From: JAEKLB01 sp050249235
Lineage (GTDB): Bacteria; Actinomycetota; Acidimicrobiia; Acidimicrobiales; CADCSY01
DNA: 10,499 bases
Assembly: GCA_050249235.1 (NCBI GenBank)
Contig: JBFWQW010000100.1
Span: forward strand, 1 to 10,499
Direction of reading: 5' to 3'
Part shown: one piece after another, positions 1-6,876 of the stretch
Layout: every line of letters begins with the position of its first letter
How positions within the stretch are numbered: position 1 is the first letter of the stretch
Position numbers and translations under genes: made by a program
The notes under the pieces: model-generated
What the model saw: only the letters and a program-made list of their open reading frames with translations
The model's database searches: none
What the model was told of the DNA's origin: nothing

Positions 1-864
1 CGCTCGACCTCTACCAGCGGGCCATGGCCTCCTGCCGCCGGATCTTCGGGCTGCTCGAGGTGGAGCCGGCCATCCGCCCGGGAACCGTCGACCTGCCCGA
101 GCCGGTGCGGGGCGAGGTGCGCTTCGAAGCCGTCCGGTTCGCCTACGCCTCGGGCGGCGAGGTGATCCGCGGCATCGACCTGGCCGTGCCGGCGGGGGAG
201 ACGCACGCCATCGTCGGTGCCACCGGTGCCGGCAAGAGCACGATCGTGAAGCTGCTCCTCCGCCTCTACGAGCCGACCGGGGGCCGGATCACGATCGACG
301 GCCTGCCCGTCGCGTCGCTCACGTTCCGCTCGCTGCGAGGTGCGATCGGCTTCGTGAGCCAGGACGTCTTCCTGTTCCAGGGCACGGTGCGGGAGAATTT
401 GGCGTTCGGCCGCCCGGGGGCGTCCGACGACGAGGTGCAGCAAGCCGCCGAGCTGGCCGAGGCCCAGGGTTTCGTGGCCGACCTGCCCGACGGCTACGAC
501 ACGGTGGTCGGCGAGCGGGGCCAGAAGCTGTCGGGCGGGCAGCGCCAGCGCCTGACGATCGCTCGGGCCATCCTGCGCGACCCGGCCATCCTGCTCCTCG
601 ACGAGGCCACCTCGGCCGTCGACAACGAAAACCGAAGCGGCGATCCAGCGGTCGTTGGCCCGGGTGGCCGAGGACCGCACGACGATCGTGATCGCCCACC
701 GCCTCTCGACCGTGCGCCACGCCCACCGGATCCATGTCCTCGACGCCGGCCGCATCGTCGAGGCCGGCACCCACGACGAGCTCGTCGAGCGGGCCGGCCT
801 CTACGCCGCGCTGTGGCGGGTCCAGACCGGCGAGGCCGACCTGGCGGCCGGCGTCGCCGAGTAG
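1..864 (+). pseudogene. ABC exporter (fused permease-ATPase), 3' part, frameshifted
   Basis: This is the C-terminal part of a fused membrane-domain/ATPase ABC exporter; the gene starts before the window and the reading frame is open from base 3. The first codons (LDLYQRAM, then SCRRIFGLLEVEP) match the usual end of an exporter membrane domain. The nucleotide-binding domain follows: Walker A GATGAGKST (216-242), Q-loop FVSQDVFLF (about 351-377), signature LSGGQ (528-542), Walker B ILLLDEATS (about 589-615). The frame breaks at an A4 run (628-631): reading three A's gives DNETEAAIQRSL and leads directly into the frame holding the H-loop IVIAHRLSTV (about 685-714) and the stop at 862-864. Without correction the protein loses its H-loop and runs in an Arg/Pro-rich frame to a stop at 963-965. 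Family members use ATP to export lipids, drugs or peptides, and the substrate here is unknown. A one-base homopolymer change fits a sequencing error as well as real inactivation. Family identity is near certain; gene status is not. Confidence 0.8.
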
Positions 865-962
865 CTCGCCTTCCGGTGTCGATCGCTTGCTGGTGGAACG
901 GCCACGCCTGCTGTCGGTGGGCCGCCAGAAGACGGGGGGCGGGCGGTGTCGGGGGGTCGGCC

Positions 963-968
963 TAGGGT
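963..968 (+). promoter_or_regulatory. -10 element TAGGGT, leaderless start of the helicase gene
   Basis: TAGGGT matches the actinobacterial TANNNT -10 pattern and ends 7 nt before the ATG at 976. That spacing would place the transcript start at or next to the A of the ATG. No clear -35 box and no convincing ribosome binding site are visible. It also argues against the in-frame GTG at 946, which lies upstream of the promoter. Confidence 0.6.
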
Positions 969-975
969 CGGGAAC

Positions 976-3786
976 ATGACGGTGCCCGGGCCCCCCGCCC
1001 TCGGTCGCGGGGTGGTGGTGCGGGTCGGCGACCCGGTGCCGCCACCCTGGGCCGGGGCCCCGGTGGTGGTGGTCGACGAGGCGGTGCTGGCCGAGCCGGG
1101 CCGGGTCGTGGCCGCCCTGCACGAGGCGTGGGGCGCCCGGGCGCCGGTGGTCGTGGCCCTCGCCGTCGACGCCGACCGCTTCCGGGCGCCGGTGTCGGTG
1201 GCCGACGAGCCCTGGCGGCTGGGGGCCGGCTTCGAGCTCGGGCTCGACCGGCTCCACTTCCTCGTCTGGGCCAACAACTACGACGCCCGGGCCGGCATCG
1301 AGCCGGTGTGGTGGTGGGGGCGCAAGGCAGAGCGGGTCGGCGCCGACCGGTGTGCCGACGGCTCGGGCGACGTCGTGCTGCCGGACGGCCGGCCGGCGTG
1401 GGTCGACGGCGGCCCCCGGGGCCCGCTCGAGTTGGCGGGCCGCGCCGCGGTCGTGCACCGCGAGTCGGTCGAGGCCGACGACCTCCGGGTGGACGAGGCG
1501 CCGTCGCCCGTGTCGGCCGAGCTGGCGCCCGACCAGCTGGCGGCCGTGGCCCACGGGGCCGGCCCGGCACGGATCATCGCGCCGGCCGGCTCGGGCAAGA
1601 CCCGGGTGCTCAGCGAGCGGCTGCGGCACCTCGTCGTCGATCTCGGCTTCCCGCGCGAGAGCGTGCTGGCGGTGGCCTACAACAAGCGGGCCCAGGTCGA
1701 GCTGGAGGAGCGCTGCGCCGACTTCCGGCCCCGGGTGAGCACCCTCAACGCCCTCGGCCACCGGCTGCTCGGCGGGCTTCGCGTCCTCGACGAGCGCGAC
1801 GTCCGCCGGCTCGTCGACGACCTCGTGCCCAAGCGCCAGCGCCGGGCCAACACCGATCCCACCGCGCCCTACCTCGAGGGGCTGAGCGCCATCCGCCTCG
1901 GCCTGCGCGACCCGGAGGAGGTCGAGGCCGAGCGCGACGACGTGCCCGGCCTGGCCGCCGCCTTCGGTCCGTACCGGGCCGCGCTGGCCCGGGCCGGCGC
2001 GGTCGACTTCGACGAGCAGGTCTACGGCGCCGTCGAGCGCCTGCTCCGCGACGGCGACGAGCGCCGCCGGGTGCAGGCCGGCCACCGGCACCTGCTGGTC
2101 GACGAGCTCCAGGACCTCACGCCGGCCCACGTGCTGCTCCTCCGGCTCCTCGCCGCCCCCGGCCTCGACGTCTTCGGGGTCGGCGACGACGACCAGGTCA
2201 TCTACGGCCACGCCGGGGCCGATCCGGGGTTCCTGATCGACTTCGCATCGCTGTTCCCGGGGGCGGCGTCGCACCCGCTCGAGGTGAACTACCGCTGCCC
2301 CGAGCGGGTGGTGGCCGCGGCCCGCACGCTGCTCTCCTACAACCACCGGCGGGTGGCCAAGGAGATCCGCGCCGCGGCCGGGGCCGACCCGGCGCCCGAC
2401 GCGCTCGTGGTGCGGGCCCATCCCACCGATGCCGGAGCGCGCGAGCTGGTGGCGGTGGTGCAGGGCTGGCTCGTCGACGGGGTGGCGCCGGCCCAGGTGG
2501 CCGTCCTCACGAGGGTGAACTCGCTCCTCCTCGGCCCGCAGGTGGCCCTCACCGAGGCGGGCGTGCCGGTGAGCTCGACCCTGTCGCCCGACGTGCTCGA
2601 GCGCACCGGCATCCGGGCCGCCCTCGCCTATCTGCGCCTCGGGGCGTCGCCCGAGCGACTGGCGGGGGACGACCTGCAGGAGGTGCTCCGGCGCCCGAGC
2701 CGAGGCTTCCCCAACTGGATCGGCAAGTGGCTGGGGCGGCCGATGTCGATCCGCGAGCTCCGGGCCGTCGCCGACCGCCTCGACGACGCCAAGGTTGGGG
2801 CGAAGGTGGTCGGCCTCGCCGACGACCTCGACGCCGTCGCCGCCGCCGTCCGGACGAGGACCACGCGCGAGGTGCTGGCCGTGATCGGCGACGACGTCGG
2901 CCTCGGCGGGGCCATGTCGCTGCTCGACGGCTCGAAGGGCGGCCAGACGGGATCGCAGCTCGACGACCTCGACGCCCTCGCCCAGGTGGCCGACCTCCAC
3001 CCCGACCCGGCCACCTTCGAGGGCTGGCTCCGGGGCGTGCTGGCGACCCGGTCGTCCCGACCCGACGGGGTGACCCTGTCCACCGTCCACCGGGTGAAGG
3101 GCATGGAGTGGGACCGCGTCGTCGTCGCCGGGGTCACGGCCGGCGTGCTGCCCCACCGGCTGGCCGAGGACGAGGAGGAGGAGCGCCGGGTCCTGCACGT
3201 GGCCATCACCCGGGGCCGGCACCGCGTCACCGTGCTCGCCGACGCGGCCCGCCCGTCGAGCTTCCTCGGCGAGCTCGACGGCACCGCTCCCCACGTCGCA
3301 CCCCGGCCGGTCGGGCCCCGGCCGGCGGCGGCGACACCAAGGGCCCCCTCGAAGGCGCCGTCGAAGTCGTCGGTGGTGGAGGCCCGGGTCGGCCTGGCCT
3401 TCGAGGCCAACGGCGGCTTCGCCGGCGAGGTGGTCGAGCTTGCCGACGACGGGGTGCTCATGCGGCTCTCGTCCGGCGGCACCCTGCGGGTCCGCTACGG
3501 CGAGGCGGTGACCATCCGCGGCCGGGTGGCGACCCTCGTGGCCGCGCCCGACCTGCCGCCCGAGGTGGCCGTGGCCGACGAGGCGCTGCGGGCCTGGCGG
3601 CTCGAGCGGTGCCGGGCCGACAAGGTGTCCGCCTTCATCGTCTGCTCCAACGCCGTGCTCCGGGCCATCGCCACCCGCCGGCCCCGCACCCTCGCCGAGC
3701 TGGCCACGGTCGAGGGGATCGGCCCCACCAAGCTCGACCTCTACGGCGACGAGATCATCGCCGTCCTGGACGGGCTCGACGGGTGA
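976..3786 (+). CDS. UvrD2-like superfamily 1 DNA helicase with HRDC domain and extra N-terminal domain
   Basis: This is a 936-residue ATP-dependent 3'-5' DNA helicase of the UvrD/Rep/PcrA family, expected to act in DNA repair. The motifs are complete: Walker A APAGSGKT (residues 202-209, Lys208), Ia AYNKRAQVE, II DELQD (376-380), III GDDDQ (403-407), IV NYRCP (438-442), V VHRVKGMEWD (704-713), VI ITRGR (744-748). A C-terminal HRDC domain covers about 866-936 (EGIGPTKLDLYGD). Helicase plus HRDC is the design of actinobacterial UvrD2, such as the roughly 700-residue mycobacterial protein. Two parts differ. Residues 1-185 form a domain I do not recognise, with LHFLVWANNYDAR and a WWWGRKAE motif. 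Between helicase and HRDC, a Pro/Ala/Ser linker (about 775-799) and a beta-rich segment (800-857) stand where mycobacterial UvrD2 has a tetracysteine motif; no such cysteines are present. I chose ATG 976 over GTG 946 because a -10 element lies between them. The gene seems monocistronic, 111 bp after the ABC gene. Confidence 0.95.
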   Translation: MTVPGPPALGRGVVVRVGDPVPPPWAGAPVVVVDEAVLAEPGRVVAALHEAWGARAPVVVALAVDADRFRAPVSVADEPWRLGAGFELGLDRLHFLVWANNYDARAGIEPVWWWGRKAERVGADRCADGSGDVVLPDGRPAWVDGGPRGPLELAGRAAVVHRESVEADDLRVDEAPSPVSAELAPDQLAAVAHGAGPARIIAPAGSGKTRVLSERLRHLVVDLGFPRESVLAVAYNKRAQVELEERCADFRPRVSTLNALGHRLLGGLRVLDERDVRRLVDDLVPKRQRRANTDPTAPYLEGLSAIRLGLRDPEEVEAERDDVPGLAAAFGPYRAALARAGAVDFDEQVYGAVERLLRDGDERRRVQAGHRHLLVDELQDLTPAHVLLLRLLAAPGLDVFGVGDDDQVIYGHAGADPGFLIDFASLFPGAASHPLEVNYRCPERVVAAARTLLSYNHRRVAKEIRAAAGADPAPDALVVRAHPTDAGARELVAVVQGWLVDGVAPAQVAVLTRVNSLLLGPQVALTEAGVPVSSTLSPDVLERTGIRAALAYLRLGASPERLAGDDLQEVLRRPSRGFPNWIGKWLGRPMSIRELRAVADRLDDAKVGAKVVGLADDLDAVAAAVRTRTTREVLAVIGDDVGLGGAMSLLDGSKGGQTGSQLDDLDALAQVADLHPDPATFEGWLRGVLATRSSRPDGVTLSTVHRVKGMEWDRVVVAGVTAGVLPHRLAEDEEEERRVLHVAITRGRHRVTVLADAARPSSFLGELDGTAPHVAPRPVGPRPAAATPRAPSKAPSKSSVVEARVGLAFEANGGFAGEVVELADDGVLMRLSSGGTLRVRYGEAVTIRGRVATLVAAPDLPPEVAVADEALRAWRLERCRADKVSAFIVCSNAVLRAIATRRPRTLAELATVEGIGPTKLDLYGDEIIAVLDGLDG

Positions 3787-3916
3787 GCGTCACGATCGCC
3801 TCGGGCGCCCGCTCGGCGGAGGTTCCCGTCCCTCGGTGACGTGCCCGCCCGGTCGACCTGGGTGCGCACTTCCCGATCGTCCATCTGTCCCCGGTGATGG
3901 CCCGGGAGCCCGGTCG

Positions 3917-3922
3917 TAGAGT
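3917..3922 (+). promoter_or_regulatory. -10 element TAGAGT upstream of the binding-protein gene
   Basis: TAGAGT matches TANNNT. It would start transcription near 3930 and leave a leader of about 35 nt that includes the Shine-Dalgarno sequence at 3952-3961. No convincing -35 box is seen. Its first three bases are also an in-frame TAG stop for the downstream gene, which limits how far that protein can extend upstream. Confidence 0.45.
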
Positions 3923-3951
3923 CCCGCGGCGGCGTCGAGGGGCGGCGGCGT

Positions 3952-3961
3952 GGGGGAGGGA
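3952..3961 (+). promoter_or_regulatory. Ribosome binding site that sets the start at 3965
   Basis: The purine-rich GGGGGAGGGA lies 3 nt before the ATG at 3965, with its GGAGG-like core at a normal distance. Because it overlaps the alternative in-frame GTG at 3950, it supports ATG 3965 as the true start. Confidence 0.7.
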
Positions 3962-3964
3962 ACC

Positions 3965-5026
3965 ATGGCTGATCCGTTCCGCGTCGGGTACCTGTCGGAC
4001 GGCCCGATCGTGCCGTCCGGACCCGCGCTCGACCCGATGAACCTGCGCTTCGAGGAGGCGGTGGCGAACGGCGAGCTCGACCGGCCGGTCGAGGTGGTCC
4101 CGCGGGCGGGGAGCGGGTTGCCGAACGGCACCGCCAAGGGGGTGTGCGACGCCTGGCTGGAGCTCGCCGACGCCGGCGCGCTGGTGATCATCGGGCCGGC
4201 CATCACCGACAACGCCCTCGCCGTGCGCCGCCTCGCCGAGGAGCGCCGGGTCCCGACCATCAACTTCTCCGGCTGCGAGCGCACCCGGGGCGAGTTCAAC
4301 TTCCACTGGCAGCTCGGGTCGCTCCCCGACGAGGGGGTGCTCCTGGCCCGGGCGGCGCGCCAGGCCGGGTTCACCCACGTCGCCGTCATCCGCGACCGGT
4401 CGCCGATCGGCGAGGAGTACTGGTCGTACTTCAGCGAGGCGGCCGAGGACGCCGGCCTGGCGATCGCGTCGGACCAGAAGGTGTCGCCGGTGCAGACGGA
4501 TCTCACGGCCGAGGTGGCCGCGGCCCGCTCCCACGAGCCCGACGGGCTGGTGTACCTCGGGTTCGGCCAGGTGCTGATCCCGCTCTGGCAGGCCTTGGAC
4601 GCGGCCGGGTGGAAGCCTCCCGCGTTCACCAACACCGCCGGCCTGCACTGGTACGGGGCACCGCCCGAGGCCAAGGCCCTCTCGGCCGGGTGGGTCTACG
4701 TCGACATGTACGACGAGGCCAACTCGGTCACGGCGGGTGTGCTCGACCGCTTCGAGGCCCGCTACGGCCACCGCCCCGTCGGGCCCCTGGTCTCGTGCCA
4801 GTACGACCTGGCCACCCTCGCCGTCCAGGGGCTGCGCAAGGCGACGGTGCACACGCCTGAGGGGGTGAAGGAGGGGCTCGAGCGCGTGCACCAGCTGCCG
4901 GCCGCCACCGGCGGTCCGGGCACGGTGCAGGGCTTCGGCCCCTGGGAGCGCACCGCGCTCAAGGGTGCGGACTTCCTGGTCCTGCGGGTGATGGGCGCCG
5001 AGGCGACCACCCGCTACGCCGGCTGA
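3965..5026 (+). CDS. Type I periplasmic-binding-fold protein (branched-chain amino acid receptor family) without signal peptide
   Basis: This 353-residue protein resembles the ligand-binding receptors of branched-chain amino acid ABC transporters (Peripla_BP_6/LivK-like fold). Support: the opening strand FRVGYLSDGP, a lobe-1 stretch GALVIIGPAITDN (71-83) followed by VPTINFSG (96-103), a hinge to lobe 2 at FTHVAVIRDRSPIGEEY (136-152), DGLVYLGFGQ (193-202), and a C-terminal VSCQYDLATLAVQGL helix (276-290). The length is near the family norm without a leader. The N-terminus, MADPFRVGYL, goes straight into the first beta strand: there is no hydrophobic segment and no lipobox. An in-frame stop at 3917-3919 rules out a longer N-terminus with a leader. 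No permease or ATPase genes of such a transporter are nearby. It may be a cytoplasmic ligand sensor, as AmiC is, rather than a transport receptor; that is inference. The neighbouring crotonase (126 bp downstream) hints at an acyl-CoA or related carboxylate ligand. Fold confidence is high, function low. Confidence 0.8.
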   Translation: MADPFRVGYLSDGPIVPSGPALDPMNLRFEEAVANGELDRPVEVVPRAGSGLPNGTAKGVCDAWLELADAGALVIIGPAITDNALAVRRLAEERRVPTINFSGCERTRGEFNFHWQLGSLPDEGVLLARAARQAGFTHVAVIRDRSPIGEEYWSYFSEAAEDAGLAIASDQKVSPVQTDLTAEVAAARSHEPDGLVYLGFGQVLIPLWQALDAAGWKPPAFTNTAGLHWYGAPPEAKALSAGWVYVDMYDEANSVTAGVLDRFEARYGHRPVGPLVSCQYDLATLAVQGLRKATVHTPEGVKEGLERVHQLPAATGGPGTVQGFGPWERTALKGADFLVLRVMGAEATTRYAG

Positions 5027-5110
5027 GCGGCCGGCCGGGCCCGCCGCCGCGTCAACGCCGTTCGGCCAACTGACGATCCGGCCCGCCTCAGGGGCACCTG
5101 CCAGCATGGG

Positions 5111-5127
5111 CGGCCGGTCGCCGGCCG
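5111..5127 (+). promoter_or_regulatory. Short GC hairpin in the leader before the crotonase gene
   Basis: CGGCCGG-TCG-CCGGCCG forms a perfect 7-bp stem with a 3-nt loop. It lies between the binding-protein and crotonase genes, 13 nt before the AGGGAG ribosome binding site (5141-5146). It could stabilise the message end or influence translation, but short all-GC hairpins arise readily by chance in such a sequence. No TANNNT element is visible in the 126-bp gap, so the crotonase may be transcribed from the upstream gene's promoter. Confidence 0.25.
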
Positions 5128-5152
5128 GACGGCGGCGGAGAGGGAGCAGACG

Positions 5153-5998
5153 ATGACGGATCTCGTGACGTCGTTCGCGGCGCGTGGCCTCGAGTACTCG
5201 GTCACCGACGAGGGCGTGGCCTGGCTGCGCCTGAACCGGCCCGAGAAGCGCAACGCCATCGACCGGCCGCTGCGCACCGCCATCATCGAGGCGGTCGAGG
5301 AGGTCACCGAGGACCCGGCGGTGCGGGTGGCCGTCATCACCGGCAACGGCCGGGCCTTCTCGTCTGGCGCCGACCTCACCCAGGAAGGCGGGCCGATCGA
5401 GGTGCCGCCGGAGCGACTCCGTCCCAACGGCGGTCGTGAGGACGGGATCCTCTACGGCTGGTACCGGATGGTCGACCGGATGTGGAAGAGCACGAAGCCC
5501 TTCATCGCCGCCGTGAACGGCATCGCCGCCGGCGGCGGGTGCCAGCTCGCCCTCGGCTGCGACATCGTGCTCGCCAGCGAGGAGGCGGCCTTCTGGGAGA
5601 TCTTCGTGCGCCGGGGCCTGCCCCTCGAAGGTGGCGGCGCGTGGCTGCTGACCCGGTCGATCAGCCTGGTGCGGGCCAAGGAGATGGCGCTGTACGGCGA
5701 GCCCATCCCGGCCGAGAAAGCCGAGCGGTGGGGCCTCGTCAACCTGGTCGTGCCGGCCGACCAGCTCGAGGCCACCGCCCAGGAGTGGGCCAGCCGGCTG
5801 GCCACGCTGGCGCCCCCGAACAGCGGCCCGGCCGCCTTCGCCCCCGGCGGGGCCATGGCCCAGCGCGACCTCAGCATCCCGATCGGCAACATCAAGACCC
5901 AGCTCAACGGGGCCTGGGAGAAGTCGATGTACCAGACCTTCATGGACGAGATCGGCTTCCTCGGCGGCGCCCGCGCCCCCGTCGCCCCGCCCGAGTAG
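5153..5998 (+). CDS. Crotonase-family (enoyl-CoA hydratase/isomerase) protein lacking both classical catalytic glutamates
   Basis: This 281-residue crotonase-fold enzyme starts at an ATG 6 nt after AGGGAG. The fold is clear: WLRLNRPEKRNA (25-36), the CoA/oxyanion-hole loop AFSSGADL (68-75), second oxyanion loop AVNGIAAGGGCQLAL (120-134), and AERWGLVNLVVP (190-201). Ungapped alignment by eye with mitochondrial enoyl-CoA hydratase puts its two catalytic glutamates (Glu144 and Glu164 in the rat enzyme) at Gln131 and Phe151 here, so ordinary hydration is unlikely. Glu159, in GLPLEGGG, sits in the loop where some PaaG-like isomerases carry an acidic catalytic residue, so double-bond isomerisation or another CoA-ester reaction is possible. 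An insert around 77-100 between the oxyanion loop and the core is longer than in the classical hydratase. It acts in the cytoplasm on acyl-CoA thioesters. It may be co-transcribed with the binding-protein gene and converges on another crotonase. Family confidence is very high; the reaction is unknown. Confidence 0.9.
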   Translation: MTDLVTSFAARGLEYSVTDEGVAWLRLNRPEKRNAIDRPLRTAIIEAVEEVTEDPAVRVAVITGNGRAFSSGADLTQEGGPIEVPPERLRPNGGREDGILYGWYRMVDRMWKSTKPFIAAVNGIAAGGGCQLALGCDIVLASEEAAFWEIFVRRGLPLEGGGAWLLTRSISLVRAKEMALYGEPIPAEKAERWGLVNLVVPADQLEATAQEWASRLATLAPPNSGPAAFAPGGAMAQRDLSIPIGNIKTQLNGAWEKSMYQTFMDEIGFLGGARAPVAPPE

Positions 5999-6017
5999 CC
6001 GTTCTTCGTGGATCTGA

Positions 6018-6031
6018 GGGGAGTCGTCCCC
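6018..6031. terminator. Weak hairpin between convergent crotonase genes
   Basis: GGGGA-GTCG-TCCCC forms a 5-bp stem in the 54-bp gap between two converging stops (5998 and 6053), followed on the plus strand by a C run (C8 in all). There is no T tract in either direction, so this is at best a weak candidate for a shared terminator, supported mainly by its position. Confidence 0.2.
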
Positions 6032-6052
6032 CCCCGTCGACGGAGATCGGGT

Positions 6053-6795
6053 TCAGGTGCCGCGCTGGGCTCGGGAGCGGGCCAGGACGGCGGCGCGGTG
6101 GGAGGCCAGGTCGGCGGCGGCGGCGCTGCCGGCGGCCCGGGCGGCGTGCTCGGCGTGGACCCGGCGGGCCTCGGCCAGCGGGAGGCCACCCGACTCGTGC
6201 CAGTCGCCCCGCAGGGCCCGCACCATGGCCGGGTCCTGCTCGGCGACGGCCCGGGCCAGCTCGAGCGTGAACGGCAGCAGCTCGTCGTGGGGCACCACGT
6301 GGTTGACGAGCCCGATCCGCAGGGCGGTGGCGGCGTCGACGAAGTTCCCGGTGAGCGAGAGCTCCCGGGCCCTGGCCATGCCCACCCGGCGGGGCAGGTC
6401 GACGGCGACGGGACCGGGGTAGACGCCGACGCGGAGGTGTGTGTCGGCGAAGGCGGCCCGCTCGGAGGCGACCATGAAGTCGCAGGCCAGGGCCACCTCG
6501 AAGCCGCCGGTGACGGCGGGGCCGTTGACGGCGGCGATCACGGGCACGGCCGAGTCGGCGACGCTGGCGACGAACGGGTCCAGCTGGCCGAGGTCGCCGA
6601 CGCCGAGGTCGCGGAGGTCCAGCCCGGCGCAGAACGCGGGGTCGGCCCCGGTGAGCACGATCACGGCCGCGTCCTGGGCGGCCGCCATGGCGGCGCAGAT
6701 GGCCGACGCCACACGGCGTTGCGGGCGGCCGGGCGGTCGAGCGTCACCAGCGCCACCCCGCCGTCACGCTCGATCCGGACCAGCTCGTCGTCCAC
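6053..6795 (-). pseudogene. Enoyl-CoA hydratase/isomerase (crotonase), broken by a small frame-shifting deletion
   Basis: A crotonase gene read on the minus strand. The start is GTG at 6795, after GGGAGG; the first 27 codons encode the expected first strands, ending VTLDRPAARNA (to 6715). Two bases later, a different frame opening at GTG 6712 carries the other 219 residues: AVIVLTGADPAFCAGLDL, AVNGPAVTGGFEVALACD, the FADTHLRVGVYPG loop, a VNHVV segment, and a stop at 6053-6055. Only 18 residues separate the junction from VLTG, against about 24 in the rat enzyme. So the lesion looks like a deletion of a dozen or more bases that also changes frame, not one miscalled base. In the intact family the first catalytic Glu (GGFE) is present, while the second position holds His, as in many actinobacterial crotonases. 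Translation from 6712 alone would give a protein without its N-terminal strands, probably inactive. Family identity is secure; an assembly error remains possible. Confidence 0.8.
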
Positions 6796-6813
6796 CCTCG
6801 CCCTCCCGCACGG

Positions 6814-6819
6814 ACACTA
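6814..6819 (-). promoter_or_regulatory. -10 element TAGTGT for the minus-strand crotonase
   Basis: On the minus strand TAGTGT matches TANNNT and would start transcription near 6806, leaving a leader of about a dozen bases that contains the GGGAGG ribosome binding site before GTG 6795. No -35 box is recognisable. It faces away from the TACAGT element at 6871-6876, making a compact divergent promoter pair. Confidence 0.45.
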
Positions 6820-6852
6820 CGACGAGGGCCGGCGGGCACGACGACGACCGGC

Positions 6853-6866
6853 CCGGCCGCGGCCGG
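6853..6866. promoter_or_regulatory. 14-bp perfect palindrome in the divergent promoter region, possible operator
   Basis: CCGGCCGCGGCCGG is its own reverse complement. It ends 4 bp before the -10 element of the SDR gene and lies upstream of the opposite -10, where a dimeric repressor could block both. It is made only of C and G, so chance is a real alternative, and no regulator gene is present in the window to pair with it. Confidence 0.3.
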
Positions 6867-6870
6867 CCCG

Positions 6871-6876
6871 TACAGT
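6871..6876 (+). promoter_or_regulatory. -10 element TACAGT, leaderless start of the SDR gene
   Basis: TACAGT is followed by exactly 7 nt (CCCGCCC) and then the ATG at 6884. There is no purine-rich ribosome binding site in that spacer, so transcript and translation probably start at the same base. Spacing and layout match the element before the helicase gene. Confidence 0.65.

Noticed and set aside
319..3294. A 991-codon open frame on the minus strand, antisense to the ABC and helicase genes
   Set aside because: Its product is His/Arg/Gly/Pro-rich with no recognisable domain, and it mirrors a gene with complete helicase motifs. Long antisense frames are a by-product of GC-rich codon use.
1128..3839. 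A 903-codon plus-strand frame overlapping the helicase
   Set aside because: Arg/Pro/Gly-rich shadow of the helicase frame, without motifs or a credible start signal.
3783..3839. An 18-codon micro-ORF whose GTG overlaps the helicase stop
   Set aside because: The overlap looks like translational coupling, but the peptide is the tail of a shadow frame, with no ribosome binding site of its own and nothing recognisable.
3755..5107. A 450-codon minus-strand frame antisense to the binding-protein gene
   Set aside because: Low-complexity composition and no domain; the plus strand has a promoter, a ribosome binding site and a coherent fold.
5070..5107. Possible promoter (CTGACG and CAGCAT) before the plus-strand crotonase
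   Set aside because: The two boxes are 26 nt apart and neither matches well.
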